From: Jeotgalibacillus sp. S-D1
GTDB taxonomy: Bacteria; Bacillota; Bacilli; Bacillales; Jeotgalibacillaceae
Assembly (NCBI RefSeq): GCF_004358665.1
Contig: NZ_SMZR01000003.1
Coordinates: forward strand, 248,001 to 312,000
Direction: 5' to 3'
DNA length: 64,000 nt
Shown here: positions 1 through 8,442 of the stretch, one piece after another
Position numbering within the stretch: position 1 is the first letter of the stretch
Layout: each line of letters opens with the position of its first letter
Position numbers and translations under genes: made by a program
The notes under the pieces: generated by a model
The model's database searches: none
What the model was told of the DNA's origin: nothing
The model's input: the letters and a program-made list of their open reading frames with translations, nothing else

Positions 1-437
1 TCTTTTACCTCCTCATCTGCATAGTGGTCCAGCAGATAGGCAGTCGCCATCGTAAGCGTAACGGGACAGTAGAACCCAGGCTCTACCTGTGACAGTAAAT
101 AACCCTGAGCGTAGCTGTACAAATAGTTCCCCTTTGCACCAAGCTCAGGAATCGGTTTATGGTTATACGCGACAATACCGGTATTATAGGCTGATTGTAC
201 TGTTTTTTTATAGCCATCATTAACCCAAACCTCAGACACATCTTTTCCGTATTTATCATAGCGGACAAGCTTTGGCTGTCCATCACGGTCCGTATAAGCC
301 GCCCTTTCATCAAACTCCCGGTAGCACTGTTCATAAAACAGATTCAGCTCGCGTTTTGCATATTCAAATAAGGCTGGCGACAGCTTTTTTTGTAGAATGG
401 AAAGCAGCACTTTCTCTTGCTGTTCAAATGCAGACAT
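1..437 (-). CDS. Acyl-CoA dehydrogenase family protein, N-terminal part (runs off window)
   Basis: The gene reads leftward and its 3' end lies outside the window, so only about 145 N-terminal residues are visible. The start ATG is preceded by a GGGAAAGGGAGT ribosome binding site. The stretch with QVEPGFYCPVTLT followed by an alanine-rich helix matches the N-terminal helical domain of the AidB-like branch of acyl-CoA dehydrogenases. Family members are FAD flavoproteins that oxidise acyl-CoA, or in AidB-like members take part in alkylation responses. The catalytic part is not visible, so substrate cannot be judged. Confidence 0.75.
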   Translation of the reverse strand, partial: MSAFEQQEKVLLSILQKKLSPALFEYAKRELNLFYEQCYREFDERAAYTDRDGQPKLVRYDKYGKDVSEVWVNDGYKKTVQSAYNTGIVAYNHKPIPELGAKGNYLYSYAQGYLLSQVEPGFYCPVTLTMATAYLLDHYADEEVK

Positions 438-645
438 TGTAAGACTCCCTTTCCCATGCGATTCTTTAAGAGCTTATCTGTTATTTTCACCAATTAAGAT
501 CTGCAAAACATCCCGCCTCTCAATTGTCGGTTTTCCATCCTTTTGATCGATGCTTATGCAGGTAAATTATATAGTTCTATCTTATCATTTTGTTCGTTTA
601 AGAGAAATATAAGTTCTAAATCGATAGCTGCATTTTAAGAACATG

Positions 646-691
646 TTGACAAATTTTCTGACAAATGATTAAATTACGAAAACGTTTACGT
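646..691 (+). promoter_or_regulatory. Promoter and autoregulatory operator of the LacI-type regulator gene
   Basis: TTGACA, a 17-bp spacer and TTAAAT form a sigma-A promoter. A near-palindrome ACGAAAACGTTTACGT covers the expected start of transcription (676-691). The same core, AACGTTTAC, recurs before the downstream transporter operon, so both are probably bound by the adjacent regulator. Operator assignment is inference from symmetry and repetition. Confidence 0.65.
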
Positions 692-706
692 TGAGGAAGG
701 GTGCCA

Positions 707-1714
707 TTGAAAAGACCAACAATTAAAGATGTGGCAAAAGAAGCAAGCGTTTCCATTGCAACCGTCTCGAGAATTCTTAATAACGGAACTGGCTATTCAG
801 ATAAGACAAGACAGCACGTTTTGAACACGATCGAAAGGCTTGGTTATTCCCCCAATGCAATTGCCAGGGGACTGATCAGCAAGCAGAGCAATACAATAGG
901 CGTCCTTTTCCCTGATGTTTCCGGTCTGATCAGCGCAGAAATTCTGCAGGGTATTGAAGAAGCCGCCCATGCACAAGAATTTAGCGTCATCGTTTGCAAG
1001 ACGGATTCAGATGGCAAAAAAACGATGGACAATCTGCGGCTGCTGCATGAAAAGCAAGTGGAAGGAATCATTTTTACCAGCCAGATGCTCACCAATGAAT
1101 ACGCATCATTTATTGAGAAAATGGGGGTTCCGGTTATTACAGTTTCTTCTTACTCTGAAAAAGAAGGCATTCCTGCAGTGAAGGTGGATGATGAGGCTGC
1201 GGCCTGTGATGCAGTCCGCTACTTAATCAGCCAGCAGCATACACAAATTGGCATGATCTCAGGACCTCCAACCGACCCCTTAGCAGGCACGCCAAGAATA
1301 AACGGCTACAAGCGGGCGCTTGAGGAAGCCGGCATTGAATATGATGAATCCAAGGTTGCATGGGATTCTGGGTTTTATTTTGAACATGGCGAAATCGCCT
1401 TCAGTAAACTACATGAACTCCACCCTCAGCTGACAGCTCTCTTTGCTGCAAGTGACGAGCTTGGTGTAAGCGCTATCTCCTGTGCTTATGATCTCGGTCT
1501 CCGGGTGCCGGACGATCTTTCCATCATTGGTTACGACGGCACAAGGCTCGCCAAAATGTCGAATCCCCCACTCACCACTGTGTCCCAGGGGTTTGAAGAA
1601 ATGGGACGCAAATCAGCCGAGCTGCTTTTTGAATCAATTGAAACCGGCGAGCCAAGTCCCGGAGCAGCCATTCAGCATCGTATTGTTGAACGAAAGTCAG
1701 TGAAAAAAAAGTAA
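707..1714 (+). CDS. LacI/GalR-family transcriptional regulator of the sugar ABC operon
   Basis: A 335-residue LacI-family regulator. The N-terminus (KRPTIKDVAKEASVSIATVSR) is the classic LacI helix-turn-helix with hinge helix, followed by a periplasmic-binding-protein-like effector domain to the C-terminus. I start it at TTG 707 because the GAGGAAGG Shine-Dalgarno ends six bases upstream; the GTG at 701 touches the Shine-Dalgarno sequence directly. It precedes a carbohydrate ABC transporter and has a matching palindromic operator both at its own promoter and before the transporter, so it probably represses both until its sugar ligand binds. The ligand cannot be inferred. Confidence 0.9.
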   Translation: MKRPTIKDVAKEASVSIATVSRILNNGTGYSDKTRQHVLNTIERLGYSPNAIARGLISKQSNTIGVLFPDVSGLISAEILQGIEEAAHAQEFSVIVCKTDSDGKKTMDNLRLLHEKQVEGIIFTSQMLTNEYASFIEKMGVPVITVSSYSEKEGIPAVKVDDEAAACDAVRYLISQQHTQIGMISGPPTDPLAGTPRINGYKRALEEAGIEYDESKVAWDSGFYFEHGEIAFSKLHELHPQLTALFAASDELGVSAISCAYDLGLRVPDDLSIIGYDGTRLAKMSNPPLTTVSQGFEEMGRKSAELLFESIETGEPSPGAAIQHRIVERKSVKKK

Positions 1715-1735
1715 GCTTTATTTTTTTATTTATTT

Positions 1736-1751
1736 ACGTAAACGTTTACTT
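1736..1751. promoter_or_regulatory. LacI-type operator before the sugar ABC operon
   Basis: ACGTAAACGTTTACTT has a perfect 12-bp palindromic core, GTAAACGTTTAC, between the regulator and the binding-protein gene. It shares AACGTTTAC with the site at the regulator's own promoter. A generic CcpA cre would look similar, but the paired arrangement favours the local regulator. Confidence 0.7.
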
Positions 1752-1792
1752 ACTGGACAATCAAAGCTTTTCATTTAGAAAGGAGCGCTCAA

Positions 1793-3028
1793 ATGAAGCG
1801 GAAAACGTTTTTACCCATATGCACTGGAATTGCCTCTCTTATGCTCATTACAGGCTGCGGAAATGACTCAGCTGAAGATGGCGTGGTGGAATTAGAGCTT
1901 TTCTCCAACAAAACGGAAAACATCCCTACCTATCAAAAACTAATCGAACGATTTGAGGCTGAACATGAAGATATCCGAATCAAGCTCTATTCGCCTCCGG
2001 ACGCAGAAACACTGCTGCGGACCAGGCTTGTCAAAGATGATATGCCGGATATGGTGGCGATTGGCGGAAGTGCATTATATGGAGAATTAACGAAAGCCGA
2101 TATGCTTGTGAATTATGAAGGAAGCCCGATGCTTGAAAATATTCAGCCTGCCTACCTTGATATGCTAAATGAGCTGGAAGGCGAAGAACAGGAAGGCATT
2201 CACGGCGTCCCATTTGCTGCAAACGCCAACACTGTCATTTACAACAAGGAAAAGCTGCGTGAGCTTGGGCTGGAAGTGCCTGAGACATGGGATGAGTTTA
2301 TTGAAACGCTCGAAGCTGTGAAGGAAGCCGGTGAAATCCCAATTTACTTTACGTTTCAGGATGCATGGACTGCGATGCCCGCCTGGAATTCCATTGCAGG
2401 GGTTCTGCAGCCGGATCAATTTGCTGAACGGAAAACAAACGGCGAGACTTCCTTCCAGGAATCACATACAGAAGTTGCCGATAAAATGCAAACCCTTCTC
2501 GACTATGGGCACGACCGCATGTACGGAATTGGCTACGATGATGGCAACCGGGAATTCGCACAGGGAAATGGCGTTTTTTACTTTCAGGGAAACTGGGCGG
2601 TTCCACAGATCCTGACAACCAATCCTGAACTTGATCTTGGTGTCTTTGCCCTGCCGGTAACAAATGACCCAGAAGAAAATCAGCTTGTTTCAGGAGTGGA
2701 CGTCCTTCTTGCAACCATGCAGGACACTGAACACCCTGAGGAAGCGGAGGAATTTATTTCATTCATGCTTGAAGAAGAACAGTCTGAGCAATATATGTCA
2801 GAGCAGGCTGCCTTTTCAGTACTAGAGGGCGTTCTTTCCGATGATCCCTATATGGAAGGCATACGCGGGAAATTTGAAGATGGAAAGATTACAAGCTTTC
2901 CAGATCATTTTTATCCGCCTGGATTGGGTGCTGAAAACATGATTCAGGAATTTTTGTACAGCGGCGATACACAGGATTTTCTTAAGAAAATTGACCGTGA
3001 ATGGGATCAAATCCAACTGCGATTTTAG
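1793..3028 (+). CDS. Extracellular sugar-binding lipoprotein of ABC importer
   Basis: A 411-residue family 1 extracellular solute-binding protein. The first 22 residues form a lipoprotein signal peptide with lipobox ITGC, so the mature protein is anchored on the outer face of the membrane. The body has the maltose/oligosaccharide-binding pattern, including VPFAANANTVIYNKEKL. An AGAAAGGAG ribosome binding site lies seven to eight bases before ATG. It is first in an operon with two permease genes, 15 bp before the next. It captures a sugar or oligosaccharide for the importer; identity unknown. Confidence 0.92.
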   Translation: MKRKTFLPICTGIASLMLITGCGNDSAEDGVVELELFSNKTENIPTYQKLIERFEAEHEDIRIKLYSPPDAETLLRTRLVKDDMPDMVAIGGSALYGELTKADMLVNYEGSPMLENIQPAYLDMLNELEGEEQEGIHGVPFAANANTVIYNKEKLRELGLEVPETWDEFIETLEAVKEAGEIPIYFTFQDAWTAMPAWNSIAGVLQPDQFAERKTNGETSFQESHTEVADKMQTLLDYGHDRMYGIGYDDGNREFAQGNGVFYFQGNWAVPQILTTNPELDLGVFALPVTNDPEENQLVSGVDVLLATMQDTEHPEEAEEFISFMLEEEQSEQYMSEQAAFSVLEGVLSDDPYMEGIRGKFEDGKITSFPDHFYPPGLGAENMIQEFLYSGDTQDFLKKIDREWDQIQLRF

Positions 3029-3043
3029 AAAGGAGCAAGGTAT

Positions 3044-3907
3044 ATGCAATCGAAACAGCGTGCTTTTTTATTCATGACGATCCCGGCGGTCCTTTTGTTT
3101 TTCCTGTTCCACACTTATCCGCTGCTGCAGGGCGTTTTTTACAGCTTTACGAATTGGCGCGGGTACGGAGACTGGAATTTCGTCGGATTCTCCAACTACT
3201 TTAATGTTTTTAAGGATATGCGTGCATGGAGTGCGTACGGTTTTACGTTCCAATTTGCCATTGTCTCTACTATTCTTGTAAATATCTTTAGCCTGCTTGT
3301 GGCGCTTGGACTTAATTCAAATATTAAATTTCAAAAATCCTTGCGGGCGATTTATTTTCTTCCCAATATTTTAAGCATCTTGATTGTCGGGTTTATCTTC
3401 CAGTTTATCTTTACGCTCTTTTTGCCGCAGCTTGCTGAGCTGATCGGTGTTACTGCACTTTCAACTAATATTCTGGGAAGTCCGGATCATGCGTGGATCG
3501 GCGTTGTGATCATGGCCGTTTGGCAGGCTGTAGCCTTCAACACGATTCTTTATCTGGCTGGACTGCAGACAGTACCTGCTGATGTGTATGAAGCTGCCTC
3601 CATTGACGGCGCCAACCCTTGGAAGCGTTTCTGGAAAATCACCTTTCCGATCATTGCACCATTTTTCACCATCAATATGGTTCTTGCTTTGAAAAGCTTT
3701 TTAATGGTATTTGACCATATTATCGCCTTGACCGGCGGAGGACCGGGTTATTCAACAGAATCAATTTCAGTTCTGATCTACAGCGGGGGCTTTGAAGGCG
3801 GACAGTTTGGCTATCAGTCTGCTAACGCAGTCATTTACTTCATTGTGATTGTCGCGCTGTCTGTATTTCAGCTGCGAATCCTGCAGAAACGGGAGGTGCA
3901 GCAATAA
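3044..3907 (+). CDS. Sugar ABC transporter permease (MalF/UgpA-like)
   Basis: A 287-residue inner-membrane permease with about six transmembrane helices. The EAA loop (EAASIDGANPWKRFWKITFPI), which docks with the ATPase, is clear near residues 185-205. An AGAAAGGAG site precedes ATG, and the stop overlaps the start of the next permease by one base, which suggests translational coupling. Together the two permeases form the channel. No ATPase gene follows; in Bacillaceae such importers commonly share an MsmX-type ATPase encoded elsewhere. Confidence 0.92.
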   Translation: MQSKQRAFLFMTIPAVLLFFLFHTYPLLQGVFYSFTNWRGYGDWNFVGFSNYFNVFKDMRAWSAYGFTFQFAIVSTILVNIFSLLVALGLNSNIKFQKSLRAIYFLPNILSILIVGFIFQFIFTLFLPQLAELIGVTALSTNILGSPDHAWIGVVIMAVWQAVAFNTILYLAGLQTVPADVYEAASIDGANPWKRFWKITFPIIAPFFTINMVLALKSFLMVFDHIIALTGGGPGYSTESISVLIYSGGFEGGQFGYQSANAVIYFIVIVALSVFQLRILQKREVQQ

Positions 3908-4728
3908 TGAAAAAGAAAAAAACCAATTGGCTTATTACATCACTGCTTTTAATCGGTACGCTGCTCATTCTTTTTCCGCTTTATTTGACGATCAATATTG
4001 CGTTAAAGACACCGCAGGAAATGGGCGAGCCGCTGCTGTCACTGCCGAATGAATGGCGTTTTCAAAACTTTCTTGATGCCATTGAACTGACCAATTTCTA
4101 CAGCGCCTTTTTAAACAGCTTTATCGTGACATTTTGTGTGGTCGTGCTGACCGTTTTGACAAATTCGCTTGTGTCGTATGCCATTGCACGAAATATGCAT
4201 AAAGGATTTTACAAAGCGCTGTTTTATTATTTTGTCAGCGCCATGTTTGTTCCGTTTCCGATCATTATGCTGCCGCTTGTGCGCCAGACAGCCGTATGGA
4301 ATATGGACAATCTGGTCGGGCTGATTTTCCTTTATATTGTGTTTCAGCTGTCGTTTAATGTGTTTATCTATGTGGGCTATATTAAGTCGATTCCGATTGA
4401 GCTTGAAGAAGCTGCCGTGATGGACGGCGCAAGCTCATGGAAGATTTTCTGGAAGGTAATCTTTCCCCTTCTGTCACCGATGAATGCAACGGTGGCGATT
4501 TTGACAGCCCTATATGCATGGAATGATTTCCTGCTGCCGCTTGTTATCCTGACCGATCCAAGCGACGCAACTCTGCCGTTAACCCAGTACATTTTCCAAT
4601 CTGAATTCTCTACGAACTATAATCTTGCCTTCGCGTCTTATCTGCTCGCGATGCTGCCGATGATTATTGTTTATATCGTGGCTCAGCGCTGGATTATTGG
4701 GAATGTGACGCGTGGGGCGGTTAAATAA
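3907..4728 (+). CDS. Sugar ABC transporter permease (MalG/UgpE-like)
   Basis: A 273-residue permease, partner of the preceding one, with six predicted membrane helices and the EAA loop ELEEAAVMDGASSWKIFWKV around residues 160-180. Its start overlaps the upstream stop. It is the last gene of the operon, which therefore has binding protein plus two permeases but no ATP-binding subunit. After the stop lies a dispersed repeat and then a strong terminator hairpin. Confidence 0.92.
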   Translation: MKKKKTNWLITSLLLIGTLLILFPLYLTINIALKTPQEMGEPLLSLPNEWRFQNFLDAIELTNFYSAFLNSFIVTFCVVVLTVLTNSLVSYAIARNMHKGFYKALFYYFVSAMFVPFPIIMLPLVRQTAVWNMDNLVGLIFLYIVFQLSFNVFIYVGYIKSIPIELEEAAVMDGASSWKIFWKVIFPLLSPMNATVAILTALYAWNDFLLPLVILTDPSDATLPLTQYIFQSEFSTNYNLAFASYLLAMLPMIIVYIVAQRWIIGNVTRGAVK

Positions 4729-4793
4729 ATTTAAGAAAGAAACAGGTCTTATGGCTTAAACGAAGGCACTGAAGACGTTTCTGTATGGAGACC

Positions 4794-4923
4794 GGTTCAT
4801 TTCCGCTGCAGCCGGAGGCTTTCCGCGGGGCGGACGGTGAGCCCCCTTGAGCTTTCAGCTCGGCGGTGTCTCACCTGTCACGCTTTATCCCGCTGGAGTC
4901 CCCGCCTTCCGCTCCAATGAACC
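4794..4923. repeat. Dispersed G+C-rich ~130-bp repeat, copy 1 (divergent)
   Basis: Bounded by GGTTCATT and its exact complement AATGAACC. Inside are blocks such as TTTCCGC, GGTGAGCC, GGTGTCTCACCTGTC and GCTCCAATGAACC that also occur, in the same order, in the copies at 8186-8314 and 59524-59654. The ends can pair to form a long imperfect stem. No coding potential is seen. I recall comparable intergenic repeats in other Bacillaceae but cannot name the family. Confidence 0.75.
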
Positions 4924-4970
4924 TAAGTTTTTAGTAATAAAAATAACATCATGATTCTGCATAATTAGCA

Positions 4971-5016
4971 AAACCCTCTCCCGAACAATTTTCATGTTCA
5001 GGAGGGGGTTCTTTTA
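4971..5016. terminator. Rho-independent terminator, probably bidirectional
   Basis: A long stem (AACCCTCTCCCGAACA pairing with TGTTCAGGAGGGGGTT) with a seven-base loop, followed by CTTTTA on the plus strand and TTTTGC on the minus strand. It sits between the convergent sugar ABC operon and the small membrane-protein gene. Confidence 0.85.
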
Positions 5017-5133
5017 GATTTATTTGGTTCCTTCAATCAATTAAAAATGATTCCAAAAATGTATAAGGTTTTTAATTCCTTTTTTCAATCACTTGCAAGT
5101 TGGCTGTTATCATATGTCACTAAGTTATCAGTA

Positions 5134-5481
5134 TTAATAGGTATGATTCTCTGTCGTTAAACCTTTATTTTTAAAAGTAAACACGGATAGAACGGCTAAA
5201 ATTATAGTTGGGATGATTAAAAAATTTAAAGCGAGAACCGATAAATAACTTTCGCGAAGAATTAAAGCTATAACTGAAATAGTTACCATGGCTCTTGTAG
5301 TATTAGCATAATGATTTTTTTCATTAGAAGAAGATACTAGTTTGATATGAAGGATCAGCTGCACAACAACTAGCAAGAACAATACAATTAATAGGGGCAC
5401 CTCAATTGTTTCAAAAAAATTATTAAGAAAAAGCAAAACAATAGATGGAATTAAATATATAAATTTATAAGTTTTATTCAT
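5134..5481 (-). CDS. Small four-helix membrane protein, unknown function
   Basis: A 115-residue protein with four hydrophobic segments spread over its length and a short charged tail. I start at the ATG preceded by AGGAGG at about ten bases; an upstream in-frame TTG would abut the Shine-Dalgarno sequence. It is transcribed away from the neighbouring secreted-protein gene, from an 87-bp shared intergenic region. The pairing with a secreted protein having a hydrophobic C-terminal region would fit an immunity protein, but no family was recognised and this is speculative. Confidence 0.6.
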   Translation of the reverse strand: MNKTYKFIYLIPSIVLLFLNNFFETIEVPLLIVLFLLVVVQLILHIKLVSSSNEKNHYANTTRAMVTISVIALILRESYLSVLALNFLIIPTIILAVLSVFTFKNKGLTTENHTY

Positions 5482-5568
5482 TTTTACCAACAACCTCCTA
5501 AACTATGTTAAGATAAATTTTCAGTTACTCACTTTTAACTATATTCTCATATTTTGGGAGGAATTAAA

Positions 5569-6201
5569 ATGAAGAATGGAAAGAAAATAATTTTAATTAC
5601 TATTTCACTAGTTTTCTACTTTTCTTTTTTAGGACCATCGTTTTCCTATGCAGAAGAAAACAAGGATACTAGTCGAAATAACCTGGAAGGTCTAGAGTCA
5701 GTGGATGGAAATGTATTGGATCTTATTGATCAACTTCCAGATTCTGTTTCGGATAAAGGTATCGAAGCTTCTACCGAGTGGCTAAATGAAAACAAAGGTG
5801 AAGATTTATCAAATGTTGAATTTAGCTCTGATTCTGAAAACATGTATTTAACGACAACAGAAGAATCTACCCAAAATAATCTGAATATGGCAAAAGCGTC
5901 ATGGTCAGAAATTGGAGCATGTGCAGTTGCATTAGGGGCTGCAGCTGTACAAGTTCTCCCTTGGGCAAAGATTTTAAAATTGAAAAAGGCTGCTAAAGTG
6001 GCGGGCGGATTAGAAAAATTATTTACAAAACTTATTAACTCTTATAAGCATCAAAGAAATTTAGGATATTCAAAAACAAACGCCTCAAAAAGAGCTGTTG
6101 ACATAGTTGCCAATAATTTTCCTAAAGATTTAAAGGATGCAATGCTAGAAGTATTGGGGGTTGGGGGAGCGATAACAGCCTGTGGAGTTTTATTAAAATA
6201 G
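5569..6201 (+). CDS. Secreted protein with hydrophobic C-terminal region, unknown (bacteriocin-like?)
   Basis: A 210-residue protein. Residues 1-29 form a Sec signal peptide (positively charged start, hydrophobic core, SFSYAEE cleavage region). An acidic, Ser/Asn-rich segment follows to about residue 110, then a region with Gly/Ala-rich stretches (GACAVALGAAAVQVLPW) and a basic patch, ending in GVGGAITACGVLLK. Its only two cysteines are in these two hydrophobic stretches. A GGGAGG site lies seven bases before ATG. This layout (signal, acidic pro-part, hydrophobic cationic tail) resembles precursors of Sec-exported antimicrobial peptides, but I recognise no family. Confidence 0.65.
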   Translation: MKNGKKIILITISLVFYFSFLGPSFSYAEENKDTSRNNLEGLESVDGNVLDLIDQLPDSVSDKGIEASTEWLNENKGEDLSNVEFSSDSENMYLTTTEESTQNNLNMAKASWSEIGACAVALGAAAVQVLPWAKILKLKKAAKVAGGLEKLFTKLINSYKHQRNLGYSKTNASKRAVDIVANNFPKDLKDAMLEVLGVGGAITACGVLLK

Positions 6202-6600
6202 ATAGAAAGAAGAAAAATGACCAATGAAAATTTTGAGTGATCTCTTATAAAGAAAATGAATTTCATAATCCTGAGCCCGTTCCTATTAGTACTTCAGCGC
6301 ACAAAAAAGGAAAACCTCAACAAGGATATAATGCCATTCTTTCTATTAGATCTAGATAGAGTGGTCAATTCAAAAAATCGTGAGCCCAGGTATCACTGAA
6401 TTATTGCCCGGGATTCACAGTATCAAAAAAACCTTTAAATAAAGCACTGATCTATCGAACGGACAAACATAAAAATATCATTTTCACTTCCACTAGCACT
6501 AAAATTACAGTAGCGAGAGCTAAATGACTATGAAAAAATTCAAAGGGTATGAGATGTGGGATAATTAATACGGCCTCCTTCCAATTAATTATCCGATACT
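6202..6600 (+). other. Non-coding stretch with decayed open frames
   Basis: About 400 bases without a convincing gene. One frame after a TGA reads a polar peptide containing NPEPVPISTSAHKKGKPQQG before a stop, and another frame further on reads RTDKHKNIIFTSTSTKITVA. These look like protein-coding remains interrupted by stops and frame changes, perhaps the tail of a gene once following the secreted protein. I cannot name a parent family. Confidence 0.35.
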
Positions 6601-6605
6601 AAAGT

Positions 6606-6652
6606 AAAAGCATGAGCTCCGGAGCAAATCCGGCTCATGCTTTTATTTTTTG
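6606..6652 (+). terminator. Rho-independent terminator
   Basis: AAAAGCATGAG pairs with CTCATGCTTTT around a partly self-complementary centre, followed by ATTTTTT. It closes the region downstream of the secreted-protein gene. Confidence 0.85.
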
Positions 6653-6692
6653 GCAAATGAAAACCCCTTCATTCTAAAATGACGGATAAACG

Positions 6693-6722
6693 TTGCATTT
6701 ATTCACTGAATTCGTGTTATAC
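6693..6722 (+). promoter_or_regulatory. Predicted sigma-A promoter of the antiporter gene
   Basis: TTGCAT, an 18-bp spacer and TTATAC, leaving a leader of about 80 bases before the antiporter start. Prediction by consensus only. Confidence 0.5.
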
Positions 6723-6810
6723 TCCTGTTATTTACTATTTGCAAAACATAAACAGCCTTTTAACAGAAGGTTTTCTACCCTACAACTTAGAACTGCAGGA
6801 GGTTACAGCA

Positions 6811-8115
6811 ATGGAAGAAAACATCAAGAGCAATCCTTTGGCTCTAATTCCTTTTTTAGTCTTTATTTTATTGTTTATCGGCTCTGGCGTGCTGACTGGT
6901 GATTTCTATCAAATGCCGGTTCTGGTCGCGTTATTTGCAGCCATTCTTGTTGCTCTTCTTATGAACAGAAAAACGGATTTTCAGACGAAAATCGAACAGC
7001 TCACAAAAGGCGGCGGCCATCCCAATATTATATTAATGGTCATTATCTTCCTTTTGGCAGGCGCATTTGCATCTGTAGCAGAGGGTGTGGGAGCCGTTGA
7101 ATCAACGGTAAATCTCGGGTTAACACTGCTTCCTGAAAATCTGCTGATCGTCGGATTGTTTTTGATTTGCTGCTTCATCTCCATTTCAATGGGTACGTCA
7201 ACCGGCACGATTGTGGCACTTGCACCGATCGGTCTTGGCGTGGCAAATCAAACGGATATCAGCCTGGCACTAACGATGGGTGCCATTGTCAGCGGTGCGA
7301 TGTTTGGTGATAATCTCTCTATTATTTCAGATACAACCATTGCCGCTGTTCGAACACAGGGCACGAAAATGAGAGACAAGTTTAAAGCCAATTTCTTCAT
7401 TGTATTGCCTGCAGCTATTCTCACAGCCATCATTTTTGGTGTGATGACGGCAGATGCTACCACGACCATCGATGAAGATACTGCCTTTGAATTTGTAAAG
7501 GTGCTTCCATACCTTGGCGTGCTGATCTTCGCCCTTGCCGGAGTAAATGTCATCTTCGTGCTTCTTGGCGGAATCATCTTTGCAGGATTGGTCGGACTAA
7601 TCCTTGGCGACATTACCATGAGCGGCTATGTTCAATTGCTTGGCGACGGCTTTGCCAATATGCAGGAGCTTGCCATGATTGCAATTCTACTTGGGGGATT
7701 GGTTGAGCTCATCCGTCAAAATGGAGGCATCGCTTACCTGCTCCAGCTGTTCAGCCGAAATATGAACAGCGCACGCGCTGGAGAAACGGGGATTGCAGGA
7801 CTCGTCAGTGCTGTAAATTTGGCCACTGCCAATAATACAATTTCTATTATTACTGCAGGTCCTTTAGCGAAACAAATCGCTGAGCGGTTTAAGATTGATC
7901 CGCGCCGATCTGCCAGTCTGCTGGATATCTTTTCAAGCTCTGTACAGGGTCTCATTCCATATGGCGCACAGATGCTTGCGGTAGCGGGTGTGGCAAGTAT
8001 TTCCCCTGTGGAGATCATGCCATATTGTTTCTATCCAATGCTCATCGCAGCTGCCGGCATCCTGGCGATTATTTTCAGGCTGCCTCGATTTACAACGCGC
8101 GGCGCGAAGTCATAA
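6811..8115 (+). CDS. NhaC-family Na+/H+ antiporter-like transporter
   Basis: A 434-residue polytopic membrane protein with about eleven to twelve hydrophobic helices. The segment SISMGTSTGTIVALAPIG and the motif GAMFGDNLSIISDTTIAA are characteristic of the NhaC family, whose members exchange sodium and protons, or in some cases organic anions. The AGGAGGTT site eight bases before ATG fixes the start; an upstream in-frame ATG gives an implausible polar extension. It is flanked by its own promoter and terminator, hence monocistronic. Role in pH and sodium homeostasis is inferred from family. Confidence 0.85.
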   Translation: MEENIKSNPLALIPFLVFILLFIGSGVLTGDFYQMPVLVALFAAILVALLMNRKTDFQTKIEQLTKGGGHPNIILMVIIFLLAGAFASVAEGVGAVESTVNLGLTLLPENLLIVGLFLICCFISISMGTSTGTIVALAPIGLGVANQTDISLALTMGAIVSGAMFGDNLSIISDTTIAAVRTQGTKMRDKFKANFFIVLPAAILTAIIFGVMTADATTTIDEDTAFEFVKVLPYLGVLIFALAGVNVIFVLLGGIIFAGLVGLILGDITMSGYVQLLGDGFANMQELAMIAILLGGLVELIRQNGGIAYLLQLFSRNMNSARAGETGIAGLVSAVNLATANNTISIITAGPLAKQIAERFKIDPRRSASLLDIFSSSVQGLIPYGAQMLAVAGVASISPVEIMPYCFYPMLIAAAGILAIIFRLPRFTTRGAKS

Positions 8116-8121
8116 TACACT

Positions 8122-8160
8122 AAAGCCGGCTTGACCCGAAAATGGGCAAGCCGGCTTTTA
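8122..8160 (+). terminator. Rho-independent terminator of the antiporter gene
   Basis: AAAGCCGGCTTG pairs with CAAGCCGGCTTTT around a 14-base loop, with TTTTA after it. Confidence 0.9.
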
Positions 8161-8185
8161 TAATGTGATTTTGTTAACCGGGGCT

Positions 8186-8314
8186 GTTGATTTCCGCTGG
8201 AGGCGCTCGCTTTCCGCGAGGCGGGGGTCAGCCATCTTCACAGCAAAGCTGTTCAGAGGTCTCACCTCTCCCGCTACATCCCGCAGGAGTCTCGCACCTC
8301 CAGCTCCAATCAAC
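8186..8314. repeat. Dispersed G+C-rich ~130-bp repeat, copy 2
   Basis: Starts GTTGATTTCCGCTGGAGG and ends CCTCCAGCTCCAATCAAC, which are near-perfect inverted repeats of each other. Its right half is almost base-for-base identical to the copy at 59524-59654, including the run from GCCATCTTCACAGC to the end. It lies in the same orientation as the other copies, between a terminator and a gene, and encodes nothing. Confidence 0.85.
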
Positions 8315-8442
8315 AGTGTGCAAAATATCAATCGTTACTTTTATCTGAGCTGGGCTTGTTCTCACCACTAAATTTAGAAGAACCCATCCATTATCTACCA
8401 CATAACGTAACAATAGGCTAAAGATGGAATGAGGAGATAAAC

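Noticed and set aside
676-691. CcpA cre site at the LacI-type regulator promoter
   Set aside because: The palindrome fits cre loosely, but the same core at the transporter operon and the adjacent LacI-type gene make a specific operator the simpler explanation.
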